A stretch of DNA of 64,000 nt. Source: Dicaeum eximium. Its lineage: Eukaryota > Chordata > Aves > Passeriformes > Dicaeidae. The position numbers and the translations under genes are program-made. Of the stretch, positions 61,060-64,000 are shown in pieces. Under the pieces are notes generated by a model, which had not been told where the DNA came from, ran no database searches, and saw only the letters and a program-made list of their open reading frames with translations. Where the stretch lies: contig VWZP01002402.1 in the NCBI GenBank assembly GCA_013396995.1, positions 273,704-337,703 on the forward strand. The letters are read 5' to 3'. Position 1 is the stretch's first letter; each line of letters starts with the position of its first letter.

Positions 61060-62550
61060 GGAAATGCTGACAGACCCTTAACTATAACAGCACGAAAGGC
61101 GCCACTAAAATAACAGTGGAACAGATGCTGTCACCACTGCCCCTGGTGGGGAAAGAAGATGAAACAGAAGGGCATTAGAGTTGGTGGATGGCAAATTAAT
61201 CCTATTGTACTAGCAGCTGCAACCACCAAGATGCTCGCATTTGTGCTTAGACACTTCCAGTACACCAAGCTCTAGTAGGGGTGGTTGGAAAGGATGAGGC
61301 AATGAAAGGTCACTGGAACTGTTTATATCTGAACAAGAACAACAATAATAATCATAAAAAATGTTGGTGTATGTTCTCTACTGTGACTAGGCTCTTTTTA
61401 CTGTGGCAACCCAATCTATCAATCTGGTATTTTGAGACTCTCAGTATTTCTCGAATGCTGAAGAATAATGCCAATGTAATTTTTGTTTTCTTTTTTCCCC
61501 TGCACCCAAGCTTCCATATGCTCAAACTCTGATTTTAGATCTCTTTTTTATGCTTATATTAGCAGGAAAAAAAAAACACTGTTATTTTTAAACAGTGAGT
61601 AAGAAAGTTATAATTTTCATTCCTAAGACAATCTGGTTGATTTTGTGGGGGTGTTGTGGAAATTGAAACTCAGAAAGACCTGTGACCTTAAATCGTTGGA
61701 TTAAAAAAAGGAATCTTGTTTCCAATGAAGTGGATGGTGTAAATCAGAATTTTAGGGGCTCAATTTATCTCTACAGGATTTTTTTTTTTGGTGAAAACTT
61801 GTTGAAGGGAGCTGTGCAAACAATAGCTTGTGTAAGCCAAAGCTGGCATCTAGCAATTCTTAATGTCTGAATGAAAGTGCTTTTTTTTTTCCCCCTTCAC
61901 AGTATGTGTTGCCAAGAAAACAAGGAGTAGTTGCTTTAAGCATTTACAAATGGTAATGCACCAACAGCTGGTCTCAATCCAACTGAGCTATTGTAGGGGT
62001 ATTAAAAAGACAGGCCAGAGTTTGAGATCTACTGCCAACCTCCCTTGCAGACTTAGGGAACATTTTACTTGGAAAAAAAGGTCTTCTCTTCCTGCAGAGA
62101 TCCACGGCTGTATTCTCCTGCAGAGCCTGAGCCCTGCCTGGCAGAGTAGGCAAAAATACATCGGTAGGCCAAATGCTTCATTGACATGAAAGTGTAGAAT
62201 CTAATAGGTCTCCAGCTAGATTATTTATCTCAGTCTAATATTATAGTCTTCATCTGTGTTTTTCACATTTTGTTTGTTAGATGAATAGTTCTTTCGTGTG
62301 GTTGTATTTTTATAAATTTTCTTGCTTTCCTAGAAAAATCTTTCAACCTACTGAATATAATAGCAGTATTAAGGAAATAAAGTTAATTCTTCTGAACTGA
62401 AAAATTCTTCTAGAGGGGGTTTAATCTGAAAGACTTCTCTGCTTTCTGCAAAAAGCACTCACAGTTTTTTCTCCATCCAGCAGGAATTGTAAAATGTTAT
62501 TTGACTTCTAAGTTTGAAGGTAACTATAATACTTTTTCTTTTGAATAAAA
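61060..62550. other. intergenic, no recognised feature
   Basis: AT-rich DNA with short homopolymers (61567-61577, 61771-61780, 61882-61890). No gene or clear repeat. Confidence 0.5.
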
Positions 62551-62559
62551 TTACAGATG

Positions 62560-63150
62560 AAATATGTTTACAGCAGATGTCCTAGAGAGAGCAATAAAAA
62601 TTATTATTTTTCATGCTAAAGGCTTATGCTATTAGCAGTACATTTTATATATGCTACCTTTTCTGAATAGAAATTCAGTGTTGGCTTTTCTCTGAAAGAT
62701 AAATGAACCCATTTGTTGATGTGGCACACTTGAGCTGGACATTTATGTGAAATAAAAGGGGCCAAATTAATTGTAAAACAAAACACCCCCCTCCAACGAA
62801 TTTAGGCAAACAAACCATCACATGGGCAAATGTGAAAAATATACCTTTTTCTTTCTTTCTAGAGATATTTGCATTTCAAGGGTGTTCACAGAGAGTGGCA
62901 CAATGCCCACTTGTTTAGGTTTGTGTGTGTATTTATTTATTTTTTTACAATCATATGGCTTGGTTCTGTTTTCCAGATCTTGTCCGAGAGCTGCTATTCG
63001 AAATAAAAATGTTTGTATCCATTTCCTCATTAATCATTGTAATACAACCTGCTGCAGCTAAATGACAAAACAGATGCAACGATGAAAATTAAAAGTGATG
63101 GATACTTATCTTTGGCTATAAAAGCTGCTAACAATTTAGAGAGCTAGAGT
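62560..63150. promoter_or_regulatory. candidate conserved non-coding element
   Basis: Non-repetitive sequence rich in AT cores and SOX/MEF2/POU-like words: GCAATAAAAATTATTATTTT, CCAAATTAATTGTAAAAC, GGCAAACAAACCATCAC (FOX-like), CTCATTAATCATTG and TGGCTATAAAAGCTGC (a TATA- or MEF2-like word, about 63113-63128). There is no open frame of note and some CpG words are retained (CCGAGAGCTGCTATTCGAAA). Enhancer-like by eye only. Confidence 0.42.
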
Positions 63151-63983
63151 GCCTTTTGGAGCTAGAATGTGGCAAATGAGAGAACAATAATAGGGCTAAA
63201 GTGTTTACTGTTTGTAAACCAGATAACTGTGGGGAGACTGCACTGCTGTCTAACACCTGTTTTATGTGGTTTGTCTTTTCTATTGAGTAAGATCAAGTGA
63301 GGTATTATTTTAAAGTCTGATATGTATAGCATTGTTGGAACTGGATGTAACCTAACCCCAACAAAACTGCTGGAAACATGACCTTGCTTTTGTGTGGTGT
63401 TTTGAACTTGAAAATAGGCCTCTTTCTTTTTCTCTGTCACACACACTGGCTTGGCTTGAGCTTCTCCTTGCAAAATGGGGTCCTTTTCCCTAATGAGAGC
63501 AGACTTATCCTGATATGAAATATGCTTTTGAAATGTCACATTCTAAATCTGAATTCCTTATGGGGTTTTTTTTTGCGAAAATGCTATTTTTTTTCCAGTG
63601 CATTTTGTGGGGATACCCACCCTGAAGGGTGCAAAAATACAAGAGTCAGAGTCTTACAGTGAAAATATTTATGGCAGCTCCCTTGGGAACTCCAGTCTTG
63701 TACATAGTAAGAAGTATTCTCTCATCCATCTCTATCTGCTCTCCTGCTGCAGCTGGGACTCTTAGAGGGTGCTCTATGCTGTGCTGTGCCTGTGATTTGA
63801 CTTTACACTTCCAAAATGCCCATATACAACTCTGAAATTGCAATCAAAACCTTCAAGTGCATGCAGTGGTTGTCCTGCATGAATATTTTTAAATGCACAA
63901 GGAAGTGTGTTCATGCACAAGGAAGACACACAAATACTTCACATTCACCCATATTTGAGAGACTTGGAAAGAGGGTGTCTGGG
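63150..63983. other. intergenic, no recognised feature
   Basis: Ordinary sequence with T runs (63566-63574, 63589-63596). A 125-codon minus-strand frame (63162-63539) shows no domain. Nothing is supported up to the CR1 at the edge. Confidence 0.5.
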
Positions 63984-64000
63984 ATCACAGAACCACAGAA
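63984..64000 (-). mobile_element. CR1 LINE 3' terminus, cut by window edge
   Basis: ATCACAGAACCACAGAA at the very end matches the reverse complement of the short tandem repeat (TTCTGTGATT type) that ends CR1 elements. A minus-strand CR1 probably continues past the window. Only 17 bases are visible. Confidence 0.6.

Noticed and set aside
61130..61152. CTCF-like CCACCAGGGGCAG on the minus strand
   Set aside because: One G short of the core, which shifts the second half of the motif.
12300..64000. PROX1 exons or any second coding gene
   Set aside because: I checked the translated frames for PROX1 and other known proteins. Apart from transposon-derived frames nothing matched.

Overview
This window is vertebrate nuclear DNA, almost certainly from a bird and most likely a songbird. 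Three things point that way. It has spliced exons of a known vertebrate gene. It has several CR1 LINE copies with the 3' end typical of avian CR1. It has an ERV-type solo LTR whose outer end (TGTCATG...) resembles those common in passerine genomes. Gene density is very low. No bacterial, plasmid or phage features were seen, and no operon, CRISPR array or toxin gene.

The only protein-coding gene I can support is the 3' end of RPS6KC1 (ribosomal protein S6 kinase C1) on the + strand. Its last three coding exons lie at 5651-5733, 6443-6538 and 9658-9768. They encode the last 95 complete residues of the C-terminal kinase domain, from just after the APE motif to the stop codon. The 5.65 kb before the first of these exons is intron. 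A long 3' UTR with several candidate poly(A) signals follows the stop and probably ends near 10.26 or 12.29 kb. The last intron contains a 20-N assembly gap inside a poly-T run.

From about 12.3 kb to the end I find no gene. In human the region downstream of RPS6KC1 is a gene desert leading to PROX1 (recalled synteny), and this window fits the RPS6KC1-side part of that desert. It contains (a) AT-rich stretches full of homeodomain, POU and E-box-like words that look like conserved non-coding elements, i.e. candidate long-range enhancers (about 16.3-17.6, 22.0, 23.6-24.1, 30.2-30.6, 31.0-31.3, 36.7-37.0, 42.5-42.8, 46.8-47.1, 48.1-48.7, 53.4-53.6, 54.9-55.2 and 62.5-63.15 kb). It also contains (b) a layered set of transposon relics: two relatively recent CR1 3' ends (25.2-25.7 and 60.1-60.6 kb), a third CR1 entering at the right edge, a much older CR1 (44.5-45.5 kb), a decayed L2-type LINE with reverse-transcriptase motifs (33.3-34.2 kb, minus), four old MIR/CORE-SINE-like fragments, and a solo LTR with a 5-bp target duplication (45,882-46,446). 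Finally there are (c) microsatellites, homopolymers, short inverted repeats and two GC-rich patches.

No new multi-gene system is visible. The features most worth following up are the candidate regulatory elements, the L2 relic and the solo LTR about 400 bp from a candidate enhancer. Conservation was judged by eye from composition and motif content, because no alignment could be run.
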